Positions 48,401 to 59,398 of a stretch of 64,000 bases of DNA are shown piece by piece; position 1 is the first letter of the stretch, and every line of letters begins with the position of its first letter. The stretch lies in assembly GCA_004794655.1 (NCBI GenBank), contig SMMW01000522.1:992001-1056000 (forward strand), read 5' to 3'. The DNA comes from Marisa cornuarietis (taxonomy: Eukaryota; Mollusca; Gastropoda; Architaenioglossa; Ampullariidae). A program made the translations under genes and the position numbers. Below the pieces are notes generated by a model. That model searched no databases. It saw only the letters and a list, made by a program, of their open reading frames with translations, and was not told the origin of the DNA.

Positions 48401-49816
48401 TCATGCAACACAAACAAATGTTTGTATTACTTTAAACAGCAATACATCGATGGTTAGTCATACAACTGCTTGCTCTCCACTGGTCTTAGGTATAAGGTGA
48501 CTCGTTCTGTCATAAAATACCATTGCCAGAGGAGATTCTGATTTTTAAAATATAGCTTAAAGACATCTTGGTGACTCCATGTCAAGAAAGTGGGTCATCA
48601 TCAAATATGCCAACTGATGTCACTAATATTTACATTTGCTTGTCTGTTGTGATCTAGTACATGTTATGCCTGCGAGTTTTGTTCTATTGCATGTGTGTGA
48701 ATGATGTGACCCTCAATGTAATAAATATATGTTCATTTGATGCCTCCTTCTTTCTTTGGTACCAAAAATAAATATGTATCACATAAGCTTAAAGTAAATG
48801 TAAGCTATTCACGCATGCCAAAAATATTAACAGTTACATACTGGTGGTCCTTATAGTATGGTTCTTTAGGGACTCTGAGGTAAAATGGTGTGTTGCCTCC
48901 CTCAAAACCCAGTCGAGGAAGTGTTCCTCGTTGACCCTGACCTTTGTGGCCTCGCCCATGGGTTTTCCCTTTAGCAAAAGCTCTTCTTTTCTCTCTGTTT
49001 GACTGAAAGTAAAATGTTTTGTATGTTAAACAAAATGGATCTACACCACAGTAACATTACGAGAGGCTGCTTCTTGCCTTTCAACACAATGCAATGGACA
49101 TGTACCTCTGCTAAAAACCCACAAGACACCTTGATCAAGGTACACGCAAACTTCAGGCACGACCACTCCACGTCTATGTGTAGATAGTGGTAACGCTGTC
49201 TAACCTTCTGATGGGAAATGGTACCCATGTGCAATCTTGGCTATGATCAGATTAAGATGCCTTAAGATCAAATGGGATTGATGTTCGCTGCATTAACAAT
49301 ATGCACGCTTTTAATTAAGCAAATATTTGTATTACGAGCAACCTTAAAATACGTTGTCATGTTTTTGCTATCTGAGCTCAAGAAATAGTTGCTGAAAAAC
49401 CAGACGTATCCTGTCGTTTGTGATTTCAATTACCACTGACCAACCTTTTAGTCTTGTTGTAACCGGTAAAGCTAGCTCGAGTGTCTCTCAAAAGAATAAT
49501 AAAAACACTACATTATCATTTTAACACTTCTCTTACAATTTTAGTGCACGTCCTTTCCAGCGACAAATTTTTAGCACTTTCACAATCGGTCGCGGTCAGT
49601 TGAGATCAAGTCAAGGTGCCCCAAAATTGCAAGACACGTGTATTATGTCAAATTCACAAATACTGAGTTGTACTGCCCTCTAAAAATTGGAAGCTCAATC
49701 AAAAATATCCAAAGCAGTCTTACCTTCTTCCTAGGAACCAGATCTTTGAGGTTACCCAGCGAAACCCGTGGCAGTGTCCTCAGAAGTTTGTTCGCCTTGT
49801 CCGTCACCGACGCCAT
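45453..49816 (-). CDS. MRPL15: Mitochondrial large-subunit ribosomal protein L15 (uL15m), 4 exons
   Basis: Component of the large subunit of the mitochondrial ribosome. I assemble four exons: 49724-49816, 48842-49002, 48075-48240 and 45453-45917. They give 294 residues, close to the human protein's 296. The start codon sits in AAACATGGCG, a good Kozak context, and residues 11-20 ([10 protein letters not shown]) match the family's N-terminus. Exon 2 carries the Gly-rich rRNA-binding L15 signature, [12 protein letters not shown] then [12 protein letters not shown] (about 47-73). Exon 3 has '[17 protein letters not shown]' and 'SQPIDLTQL'. Exon 4 has '[20 protein letters not shown]', 'NRGYLADP', '[18 protein letters not shown]' and the C-terminus. 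Introns are GT-AG: 721, 601 and 2157 bp. The largest carries a TIR element (46935-47297). The mitochondrial targeting signal would be the basic N-terminus. I see no frameshift or missing block, so the gene looks functional. Confidence 0.95.
46926..46934. repeat. Left 9-bp target-site duplication of intronic TIR element
   Basis: GCTTATTTA, repeated at 47298-47306. Confidence 0.75.
46935..47297. mobile_element. Non-autonomous TIR element with 15-bp iterated arms, in MRPL15 intron
   Basis: A 363-bp insertion flanked by a 9-bp duplication, GCTTATTTA. The ends are inverted copies starting with GG and built from a roughly 15-bp unit, TTCGACTAAGGTCAG, with variants such as TTCGACTAGGGTCAG and a final TTCGTCTAACGGTCG-type unit. 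Counted by eye, the left arm has about three units and the right arm four. The AT-rich interior has no coding potential. A 9-bp duplication is common for Mutator-type elements, but terminal sequence alone does not prove that. The insertion leaves the host gene's splice sites intact. Confidence 0.85.
47298..47306. repeat. Right 9-bp target-site duplication of intronic TIR element
   Basis: GCTTATTTA, the partner of 46926-46934. Confidence 0.75.
48241..48841 (-). other. MRPL15 intron 2 (601 bp)
   Basis: Donor CACCA|GTATGT, acceptor with a long T-run and ctcaag|C. It interrupts a His codon after its second base. Nothing else is seen in it. Confidence 0.85.
49003..49723 (-). other. MRPL15 intron 1 (721 bp)
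   Basis: Donor AAG|GTAAGA (near-consensus), acceptor actttcag|TCA, phase 0. No element recognised. Confidence 0.85.
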
Positions 49817-51120
49817 GTTTAAGAGCGTGTCACAGAGTTACTCCCCTTAGACCATGACGTTGACAAACAAACACACACGTACGAGTCTACGGAATATAAT
49901 AAAAATCACGAGCTCTTGTATACATTTACTCTTTACTAGGTTAAACTTATATGAAATTCCAGTAATCACTCATCTGGTATGGATTCTCCCACTCCTTTAT
50001 CACAAGATACGCACAGATCTGTTTTATATTTTGTTATATCGATCGTAAATAAAATCTCCCCTTTATGCCAATATGACACTTGGAATACTTGTTTTGTTTC
50101 ATAATTCCTAGGCTAGAACTACCTTAAACTTAACCCAGGTCATATTACTGAAAGTAATACTATGCCTGCTCACATTGTTTACCCTGCCTGTACGTACTGT
50201 TCATCTTACCTGCAAGTCTGTGAATCCCTCATTATAGTTTTTTTTTTTTTTTTAAGTCTTATAGCAATCATTTATGAGTCTAAAGACTGTCGGCAGTGAT
50301 GTGATCTTGACGTCTATTTGTTCACTTTTTCCTCGAAGGAGGCATGCTCCTAGCACAAACTTTCTTTTAAGTACTGTGAGGCGTCTCTGCTTGTTCCCTC
50401 TGTAAATCAAAGGCGGTCCGTTGGTGCCCGTCTCCAACTACTATGCTTTCGTCTCGGGCACGCTGTTCTTTCTCTGCATGTGGCATCTGTTTACAGACCT
50501 GACTGCCTTGCCGTGATAAAGCTTTATAGTTAGTGGCTTGGCATACAACACCAACACCACCCCCACCCCCCAACCATCTTTGTTAATCAACTGTTATTAT
50601 GCTGTTTGCTTGATGTGCTTTCCAGGTAATCCATTAAAATAATTTCCTACTGCATGGCTAGTGTGCATGGCTTCTGGTTTAGACATCATTGCTCTAACCA
50701 CAAAGTTATTTCATTCCCCTACAAGACAAATATTTTGCTTAAAATGCTCTGTAAAAAGGCAAAAGCACATTGGAGCTGAAATATGACACTGTAGGTACCA
50801 ATTTCTTTACTTCACCAACACCTTTGTTGTTCCTGACAATGTAAAGTGCATGGAGAGACACTTGTGACAGACAAATGAAACAAATATAATTACAATATAT
50901 ACCACTACCATGTACAAATTCAATTACTGTTTGTATAGGTGACAGGGAGGATCCATAGCCTTGGGATTAATGTGCAAAACAGTAAAGCACAAAGTTGCAA
51001 GTACAAGGGTTGCTCAGGCCTAAGACTGGAGAAACTATCTTTGCCCAGTCCATAGTTGTCTAGCAGTAATGGATACTTTATCAGGGAAAAGGAAGTTTAA
51101 AGTATCTGCATTTATCCCAT
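49817..51120. other. MRPL15 upstream region and interval to the LINE fragment
   Basis: The promoter of MRPL15 should lie just above 49816, but no TATA box or clear initiator is seen. A CRE-like TGACGT occurs near 49855-49860. An inverted SINE-like copy occupies about 50350-50570. Confidence 0.5.
50350..50570 (-). mobile_element. SINE-like dispersed repeat, inverted copy
   Basis: On the minus strand it reads 'ggtgttgtatgccaagccac', 'tcacggcaaggcag', 'tctgtaaacagatg' and 'catgcagagaaagaacagc'. This is the same order as the copy at 44230-44425 but in the opposite orientation. It is followed by 'ggcaccaacggaccgcc', matching 'gccatcggaccgccc' at the end of the other copy. Confidence 0.65.
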
Positions 51121-51891
51121 TTGTTCTCCATGTCCAACGCATATGGAATGGAGACCAGCACTGAAAAGAGCAAAGTTATGATCAATGGCAACGGCAAAGC
51201 AGAGATGTATATGAACGGGGTACAGCTCGAAGAGGTAAGTAGCTTCAAGTACTCCACCCAAGATATCCGCATCAGGATTGCAACAGCAACAGCAGCAATG
51301 GCTAGGCTAGATGGGATCTGGCATAGCCACAAGATAAGGTTCATTACCAAGTACAGGCTATACAAATCCCTGGTAGTGCCGATCTTGCTCTACAGATGGG
51401 ACACGTGGACTCTGCTCGCCGAAACAGAAAGGAGAATCTCATACAAAGAACATAAAACCAACGAATTTGTAAGAAACAAGATTGCCACACTCGCAGGACA
51501 CCAGGAACCTCTACTATCAACAGTCAAACGACGTAAGCTGGTCTTCTTTGGTCACATGACCCGGCACGACCCCTTGTCGAAGACTATCCTTCAAGGCACC
51601 TTGGAGGGTGGCCGACGCCGCGGTGGCCAGAGGAAGAACTGGCTTACGAACGTCAAAGACTGGACTGGTCGTCCTGTACAGCACCTACTGACTATCGCCC
51701 AAAATAGGCAAGAGTGGCGGGCCCTGTCATCTGCCGCGTCTATCCATGTGCTCCCCCCAACACCAGGTGCCAGGCAAGGGACGACTGACCATGTCCAACA
51801 TCCTGTTTGTGCTCCAAAATGCAGAGTTAAACATGCATTTTGCACCATTTATACCATCATTTACTCTAACTTCACTTTCATTCTACCATAA
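51121..51891 (+). mobile_element. LINE reverse-transcriptase C-terminal fragment, frame still open
   Basis: A 256-codon frame reads through the end of the RT domain and C-terminal region of a widespread non-LTR family. Landmarks are 'SKVMINGNGKAE', 'MNGVQLEEVSSFKY', 'RIRIATATAAMARLDGIWHS', 'YRLYKSLVVPILLYRW', 'WTLLAETERRI', 'KRRKLVFFGHMTRHD', 'TILQGTLEGGRRRGGQRKNW' and 'WRALSSAASIHVLPPTPGARQ'. Compared with the family as I remember it, two blocks are missing in frame: the 'LG-TLSKDG' step after FKY, and about 15 residues between 'RRI' and 'SYKEHK'. The upstream endonuclease and RT catalytic YXDD are absent, so it is a truncated dead copy. A more decayed relative is at 28.17-28.74 kb. No target-site duplication was identified. 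Confidence 0.85.
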
Positions 51892-52299
51892 ACTCTTTCA
51901 ACTACCCACACATCTGACCATAAGTACTTTATATTAACATAGATAAATATAAGTACTATGATTCAAAATCTTTTAAAATTATTAAGCCCCATGTTCACAA
52001 AATTCACCAAGAGAAGAAAGCTGCATTAAATTATAACCTCCATTAGATTTAGTCAACTTGAAAGGATTTTTTGGCAGTGAAAAAGATGGATTTTTTTTTT
52101 TACTTTTATTCCAAGTAGGTAACCTGATTTTAACAGTGAATTACATATTTTATTCATATGATAGCTGATTTAGTGAGCGCTGATTATTTAAAAGGATTCA
52201 GCTGTACCAAGGTTTCAGAGAAAACAATAAATTATCTACTTGGAATTTGCATAAGAATTTGCTAGTATTTTCACCATTTTAACCATAGTTGTAAATATA

Positions 52300-52573
52300 A
52301 TTAACAAACAGTAACAATGAATGTCTATATAGTGCTTTATCCTTGAAACCTGGTTCAAAGTGCTTAAAATACACAAACATGTCAACAACATGCACACACA
52401 ATATACACATATGGCAGAGGAAACAAGAGTACCCAGAGAAAATCACTGTCAGCCAGGCCAGTAAACCAATGTCGTATCCAGAGAGAGGTATTCTGGAGCC
52501 AAAATGTGGACCCGCAACACCCAATTCTCACTGTCATGGTGACAAGTGCTTTAGCCACTGCACCACAACCATT
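52300..52573 (-). mobile_element. Older tRNA-derived SINE copy
   Basis: On the minus strand from about 52573 it has an A-box-like 'tggtgcagtggctaaagcac' and a diverged B-box region ('gggtccacattttggctcc'). Next come the 'tgattttctctgggtactc' core and the tail 'aagcactatatagacattca'. The order and core match the SINE at 10.4-10.8 kb, with enough divergence to suggest an older insertion. It lacks the long triplet tail. Confidence 0.65.
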
Positions 52574-52689
52574 TGCTATTAATTTGATGATTAAATAATA
52601 AAACAGATGTAGCATTATGCTAAATTTATAAGAAGAAGGTCCAATGTTCCACAATTTTTTTGTTTCACAACATCTTTTTCTCTAGACCA

Positions 52690-53770
52690 GTTATTATATT
52701 TTATCCACAAGTGCTTTTCACCACCTTTTCACACAAAACTCGAAGAGTCAGTAAAGAACCGCCTGAAGAGAACATTAGTGAACACCACCAACACAAAGAG
52801 CTTAGATCCCTGAGCTTGGTCATCCTTGACAACAAACAGCACTACACAGAACTTGCCAAGGCTGACTGGAGTCACCAAAAGTGTGAAAGCTATCATCAGC
52901 TACACTGTTCCTAGTATCTGTCTGTAGGATAAACCTCCAGAAACTCTCAAGACTTTCACCCTTGGCATGACAGACACTTTATAACCAAGCTTGTGGATCA
53001 GCAGAAAAAGCCATTCACACAGCTGGGAGTGGTTTTAGCTATGTCTGTCTAAGCTTGACAAGGAAAGCTATGTTTAAACTTCAAGGCAGAAGTGGTCACA
53101 ATGGTCAGAAGTCGACAGCTGACTTATTTTCTATGTGGAAAAATACTATGCTGCATCTACATCTTCAGACAGCAGGGGAGTCCTCTAAGACCCTAACCCA
53201 CTTATTCTAAGCCTCAGAACCTTCCTTTTCATGGGATGATGGTCGGCCAAATACCCAAGCACTAATCAGTGGGTTTCTGTGCAAATTATTAAGGAAATGA
53301 GGTTGCAGATCACCTGTAAAAAGAAGACCATCAGCTTCTTCAGCCAGCAAACCATACAACCTACAGGGAAACAAAAGCATTCCTTAAAGAACTGACAGAG
53401 CAGACTGGGCCACTCTGAATGATAGATATCAAGCTAAATGGGACACAATCCAGCAGTTTGTCAGAACCAATAAACCCTCACTCACCGCCACACAGGGAAC
53501 TGTGATTTGGGTAATCATTTAAAGAAAACAGGTATCACAGACAGCCCTAATATAACTGAGGAAATAAAGAACAGACTGTTTCGCATTCCAGAGGGTTGTG
53601 CCATTCACAAAGTAAGGCATCAAGAATTATAGCTGAAAGGGAATAAACTCAAGATCTAAGTCTGGGGGATGGCAAACAACCTGAGCCACGCTGCCAGTTT
53701 TGTGTTATCCCTTGGGAAGAGGATTAAATTTTACAACAGTCTAACAAAAATGAAAATAATCCACACATTA
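52690..53770 (+). mobile_element. Badly decayed LINE with RNase H domain
   Basis: RNase H landmarks appear in order but in different frames: 'GSAEKAIHTAGSGFSYV' near 52996-53046, 'NFKAEVVTM' near 53078-53104, and 'NEVADHL' near 53295-53320, preceded by a broken 'QWV...' segment. After that comes 'TYRETKAFLKEL' and, at about 53540-53640, 'ITEEIKNRLFRIPEGCAIHK'-like sequence of the post-RNase H region. Stops and shifts are frequent. The part at 52690-52910 probably belongs to the end of RT but is weaker. It is not obviously the same family as the LINE at 20.76 kb. Confidence 0.7.
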
Positions 53771-54119
53771 TCAATGTTTATGATGTGCTCTAGGTGATGA
53801 GAATGATGATCCCAGCATCATACTTCTGTATGAGTATGCTCACCACTCCTAATTGTTCAAACATGAATAATTTTCCATGGAGTAAATATAAGGAAAAAAA
53901 AATCATCCTTATTTAACTATTATATTACTTTAAAATCACAATACGACCACTTGAATTCTTAATGTACGAAACAGAGAAGCATAAATTTTCTGCTGTTGTG
54001 TTAATATTATCCTATATACAAGGCACAATGAATATGGGTGATGTGAAACACAACGGAAAGCATTTTCTGCTAGCTGAGTGTACACAAGGGTGAAAATCAA
54101 TAAATATACAATTCATCTT

Positions 54120-57100
54120 CTAAGAGTATGACATTAGACCCTTGACCACCTGATCCAGTTTTTCAGTGAACTGTTCAAATGAAAACTTTTCTTCTACTCT
54201 CTTTCTTCCTGCCTCTCCTAACTTTTTTACCAGACCAGAACTGCTTGCAATTTTGGTCATTGCATTTGCAAAAGAATCTTCTGTAGGCTGACAGAGGAAT
54301 CCAGTGACTCCATCTTCAACAGTCTCAAGTGGGCCACCACTGGCAACTGCAATAACTGGGCACTGCATGTACATAGCCTCAACAGGCACAATTCCGAAAT
54401 GTTCACGATCAGGAGTATACAAGAGGCAGGTACACGACTTCAGCAGTTCACGCTTCTGAGCATCAGAAATAGAGCGCAAAAAAGATACATTATCACCAAG
54501 ATTAAGTTGGCAGGCTAAATCTCGTAGCTCCTGATAGTGCTCTACATTTTCTTGCACCCTTTCATCATAGCCCCCAGCCATCACTAGATGTCCCTTTCCG
54601 CAATCCGAGTACATCTTGCCTGCAACAAACCAAACCTCAAGCACCTAGACAAAACAAGCAATACCTCATGGTATGTTCAAGTTTTTTCATTTCATGTCAC
54701 AACTAATTTGAATTTCATCAATGTACAAACTGAAGGAAGTAGATTTCACACAAGTTAAGCAATCACTTAGTGTTATCCAACATGTAAATATTTTGTTATT
54801 TCAGTTCAAATAGAATACATATTACACATTCTGCAAAGTTTTGAAAATTTTACCATCTTCCTTTACTAATCAACAGGTAAGTGATAGACAGCCATTAGCA
54901 AGCACAAAATAATTATGTGTGCAACAAAATTCTGAATGCTGATTAACCATAAGAAATTTTCAGACTGTATAGTCATTGACTAACATTATGTTAAAAAGGT
55001 GTCCTTGTCCTTAACATCAACTGTGAAAAAAAAATAGCTCCTAATAAAGAAAGCAATCTCAAAACTACATTTGTAAGTCTTAAATTTTCTGAATCTGTTG
55101 CAAAAGTACAATTATTTTCCACTAAATAAATTAAATTTTAAGTAAATTTGGACAAAACAATAACCTTGTACCTACCAAAAGCTTTGATTGCTAGAGCTAA
55201 ATTTTTCTTTCGTTCATAGCGGTTAATGGAAAGAAAAACAGGCGTTCTTTCTGTAGGTGACTGAAAATCACTGAGCTTTTCTACAGGTTTCTGAAAGGCA
55301 GAGAAGTCTGGAATCGGGTAAAACACTTCTGGAGTGATGTGTTGCAGGGAGCTAAATGTTTCATGAAATACTCCAGCTGAAAAAAAAAAAAAATTTCAAA
55401 TAAAGCAAGCACCAGTAGAAGTCTCACCTATTCACATAAGTTGATATACTGACAATAATAATAATAGCATTTCTATAGTGCATTTCCAAAGTGGCAGCAA
55501 GCTCAGTTTGCTTTCACATAAACAATCATCTAATAATATCATTCTACATTAGTAGATCCTATAGCACAGCCTACCTATAAGTAGGCTCAGTGTGTTGTAC
55601 ATAAATTAAACAAGAAAAACACATGACAATACAAGCAGCAACATTTTGCATCTCTCACAGCCATTAGAAAGATTTGTCTGAATTCTTCAATTAAAGTTCT
55701 AGGGCAACACAGATGAGAACAGAGCACAATACTGGCACTGAGGAAGCAAACGCTACCGCAGTCCAGAAAGATGCAGGATGACACAAAATGCATCTATCAC
55801 CAGATGACATTCCTGCAACACATATAGATCCAAATTCTAATCTGAAGAACATGCAGCAAAGTACATGGTTTGCAAAACAGAAACTGGAAAACAGCATGAT
55901 CCACAATGCCAGAAAACTTAAAAGATTCAGTTAAGGAGAAACAAGGAATCCTGTAAAGTCAAAAATCCAAAGCACGATGGCAAAACGAAGGACAGGACAC
56001 AGAGGTGTTTAGTAAATGAAGATGTATATTGGAAGAAATGAGACTGCACAAGAATTGAAGAACCATCCAGAACAGAGGCAACCAGTGCAACAGACATTGC
56101 AGATCAGCAGGAGATATCAAAATTTTACAGAGATCTATGGATGAGATAAAAACGACAGAGAGGTGTCCCCTCCACCCAGTTAGACAAAGGGACATCACTC
56201 TCCCAATTTCTTCATCACAGCCATAATGAAAAGTGATTTTCTGAAAGGTGGTTTCCTTTTACTTTGTGACTGCCTACACTAAATTAAAAGAACAAAACAC
56301 AATTCACAACAGCAGTATGATTTTTTTCTGAGCTAAGCAAGTTTAAACATTAGGAACAATTTGTTTTACTTCACCACAATTAAACAGATCAAGAAAAAGA
56401 GGTTAAGTTGTTAAGGCATTCTGATGTCTAATCATCATGAACCACTTCATTAGGTATTAATGACTGTTCACATCTATTTTTTTATATAAATCATTTGCTA
56501 GTTGTTTATCAAATTTATGAGCATATATAAGCGTTAAAAAATGGAATAATTTAAGTTTATAAGAGAAACAGCCTTCTGTTTGATTGCTTGAAGTTAGGTG
56601 TAAACAGAGCAGCCTCTACAGCAGACCTGATCATTAGTTATTAGTCATATACTATTTTATAGTTAACTTAGGAAACAATTGTAAACCTGTGAATTTGCTG
56701 TTTACAAGGATGCAGTCTGCCAATCCCGTTGTTTTTTCTTCTATCCAGTCCAATGGGGCTCGATACAGCCATTTTAACCAAGTATTTCGTTGAGTTAAAA
56801 GCAAGTCTGGAAAATGGCAGTAAAAAAGTATTTTGCGACCTGAAAATTTTAAAACTGGTATGCACGCTGAGATCTGGTCGCAGAATATAACATCAAAGTG
56901 AAGCCCGCTGACGAAGACCAGATAAAATGCCACATAGACCATGCGAAGATATGCAAAAAATGCCTGCATACGTCCCAAAATACTTCTTGGCAGCCAATCA
57001 CCAACAGATATCACCTGAAAGAACAGTTAATAAACACTAGTTAGCTCTGAAAACAGTACTTTTGAAAAGAAGCATCAAACTTTAAATAAATTGCAACAGC

Positions 57101-57405
57101 TTCCTATAAACAGCAATATGGCCCTCAACAGCCTTCGCTTACCGTAATCAATATTTGCGATAGTTTTAAGAACACGAACACGAGAGGACGTTTGCAAACT
57201 AACAAATGAAATACGCTGATCTTTTAACAAAACATGCCTTTAATGTCCCATCACGAGTTTCCTGGAAGCAGTGTGTGGGGTCGTGATGAGCTGTAAGAAA
57301 CAGAACGTCGTGTCCACGCGATTTCAAAGCTAAAGCAGCGTCGATAACAGCTCTCTCCGCCCCCCCAATTCCCAGATCTGGATGTATAAATACTACATGT
57401 ACCAT
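54120..57405 (-). CDS. ALG2: ALG2 alpha-1,3/1,6-mannosyltransferase, 4 exons
   Basis: GDP-mannose-dependent transferase of the cytosolic ER face. It adds the second and third mannoses (alpha-1,3 and alpha-1,6) to the dolichol-linked oligosaccharide used in N-glycosylation. I assemble exons 57238-57405, 56687-57014, 55176-55376 and 54120-54619, giving 398 residues; human ALG2 has 416, with a longer N-terminus. The fold is GT-B, family GT4. Landmarks: [20 protein letters not shown] (8-27), '[10 protein letters not shown]' (101-110), '[14 protein letters not shown]' (117-130), '[11 protein letters not shown]', '[19 protein letters not shown]', '[20 protein letters not shown]' and the EX7E motif 'EHFGIVPVE' (E305/E313). 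A hydrophobic stretch at about 76-94 fits membrane association. Introns 2 and 3 are GT-AG. Intron 1 appears to use a GC donor, because the nearby GT choices break the frame. All family blocks are intact, so the gene looks functional. Confidence 0.95.
54620..55175 (-). other. ALG2 intron 3 (556 bp)
   Basis: Donor TTTG|GTAGGT, acceptor gttgcag|GC, phase 1. A second GT four bases downstream (TAG|GTACAAG) would break the reading frame. AT-rich, nothing else seen. Confidence 0.85.
55377..56686 (-). other. ALG2 intron 2 (1310 bp)
   Basis: Donor ACAG|GTTTAC, acceptor a T-run and tttcag|CT, phase 1. At about 55445-55510 it has AAT triplets followed by 'gcatttctatagtgcatttc', which looks like the 3' tail of a minus-strand SINE. 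The 55.6-56.2 kb part may be the body of an old repeat but shows no coding motif. Confidence 0.8.
57015..57237 (-). other. ALG2 intron 1 (223 bp), probable GC-AG intron
   Basis: Exon 1 ends ATTAAAG and the next bases are GCATGT; exon 2 starts after ttctttcag. Joining AAG to GTG keeps frame through '[14 protein letters not shown]', which aligns with the family. Confidence 0.75.
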
Positions 57406-57508
57406 AGCGCTCTAGTAATATTATTGTTTTACATAGAAAGTAAATAAATAAAACTGTACAAGACACCGAACTTTTTTCGTCTGCCACTCAAGTTTTCAGT
57501 TTTGTCAA

Positions 57509-57516
57509 CCGGAAGT
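57509..57516. promoter_or_regulatory. ETS/GABP-type motif upstream of ALG2
   Basis: CCGGAAGT, about 104 bp upstream of the ALG2 start codon. Such sites are common in promoters of animal housekeeping genes. No TATA box is evident. The motif is short, so chance occurrence is possible. Confidence 0.4.
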
Positions 57517-59398
57517 CAAGTGCAAACGCAGAAGAGTGAATAAGGGTCGGTAAGAAGGGAAAGGTCTTTTCCAACAGAACATAGTTTATATAACAGAAAA
57601 TGGCAGAATAATACTACAATAAAAAAAAGTCCGCATCTGATACAAACATGATCATATATATATATATATTGCATTATTTTTGCATGTCTTTGCATTGCTT
57701 GTGTTTGTATGTGTGTGTGTGATGCTTTCGAATATTATAGGCTGTTCGACGATCATTTTGCTTTTTCGGTGTATAAATGTGGCCATAAATTTCAAAGTTG
57801 ATTAGCCCTATTATGCTCTCTTTTATCATCTTACGGTTATATAAACACTTACAGAAACAGCCGTGGATTCAGGAACTCAAAAAAAAGAAGTCTCTCGACT
57901 TTTTTATCAGTCGCTGAACTGGATATCTCATAGTGATAACAAGTAGTTTTAGCTTTACTTTGTGCTTTTGTTGACGTTCAATTTTATTTGAGATATCAAG
58001 TATATGTACAAACACTTCTCGTTTGTGATCGCAATGTAGCCAATTAAAGGGAGACAGCTATGCGTTACTCATCATCTTAGTTGCATTACCGTTGCTACGT
58101 GCGAAGTGTTTTGTGAATTTTTCTCCCCTTCGCACTGACAAATGTTCCCAACGATCGACTTCGGTTGCAGTGACTATAGGTCCGTGACTAGAGGTCAGTT
58201 CTCTCTATTTATGTGATCAACAAAATCGGCCAGCATCACTCATTTCATGACAACATCTATGTATTTTTTTAACAGGAAGGTATCGAATATTTCTCAGAAA
58301 AAGAAAGACGGGATGGATGGAGAGAAAGAGAGACCATTCAGGAATAAATGTATTAAAGGCAACTGCCTCTCCCTCTCAGAATGCTTGTAGTGACGTGACG
58401 CTACACTCGCAAACATTTAGTGCCATGAGCATGGATGAATAAACGAACTGAGTAGGCCATTGATATATATTTCACCAAGGAATGGTTTTAAGAACACACT
58501 CAAAGGATATGTATATTCCTCAGGAGTTCAATTCCATTTCAAATCAGGGTACAGATCTATTCATCATACACGCATATACAGGCTTGAAACATCTGTTCAC
58601 ATACACTCACTCATCCACACATCGAAATGACACACACACACACACACATGCGCGCGCAAAGCACAGCACACAAAGCGCACAACACAAACGCACAAACACA
58701 TCAAAGAAAGACAGCGAACAAGTGTACTGGAATAAAGAGTAATGGTCGGAGGAAAACTGCTTTTCCAATTCTCAGCTGCAATTCAGACGTGCTACTGACG
58801 TCATAGATACACTATTACAACCCCCGTAGCATTAACGAACGCCAAACCTACAATTTTCTGTTCCCCCGTCACCGCCGTGACTCCGCGCAGACTGCGGAAC
58901 CCTTCATTATTCTTACACAAACGATTATGTTACCGGGAAGGCCTTGGCCAGACATTGATCACTGATTGATAAGTCCGTGATTGACAGAAAGGCCGTCCAA
59001 GTGGAGGTTATGGAACGTGCACCAACTTGCTCAACTGTACAAAACATCAAAACGGATTCACAAATTTACTAACTTGACATCAGCTTTGCAACAGTAATAC
59101 ACTAATAATACACTCAAACACAATCTTATATCCTCACGTGCAATGAGAAGTGGCTTGCTCTGCTAAAACTTAAATTGGTTGTTCCAACTCCGCGCACACC
59201 CATTAAAGCCAGAATATAAGCTAATATTAAATATTATCAAATACAAACAACTAAAATGCACATTTTTATTAACGAAAAGGAGAAACGACAAATCCATTCA
59301 AAGTTAAAACGAGAATACACAAAATCTTTGTCTTCTTTCGACTGAACATGTCACATATTGTCCTATCCATCATGCCTTTCTTCTTCCTGTTGATCCCA
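57517..59398. other. No supported gene; ALG2 upstream flank
   Basis: An (AT)n run near 57653-57669, a short GT run near 57711-57720 and a CA run near 58629-58648. I see no divergent gene starting from the ALG2 promoter. Open frames are short and low-complexity. Confidence 0.5.

Noticed and set aside
51081..51365. Minus-strand 94-codon frame with hydrophobic segments.
   Set aside because: It is the antisense of the LINE RT fragment.
57406..57487. Extending the ALG2 N-terminus upstream of 57405.
   Set aside because: The start at 57405 aligns with the family's conserved first strand, and the upstream sequence in that frame shows no conserved residues. The longer minus-strand frame there is a shifted shadow.
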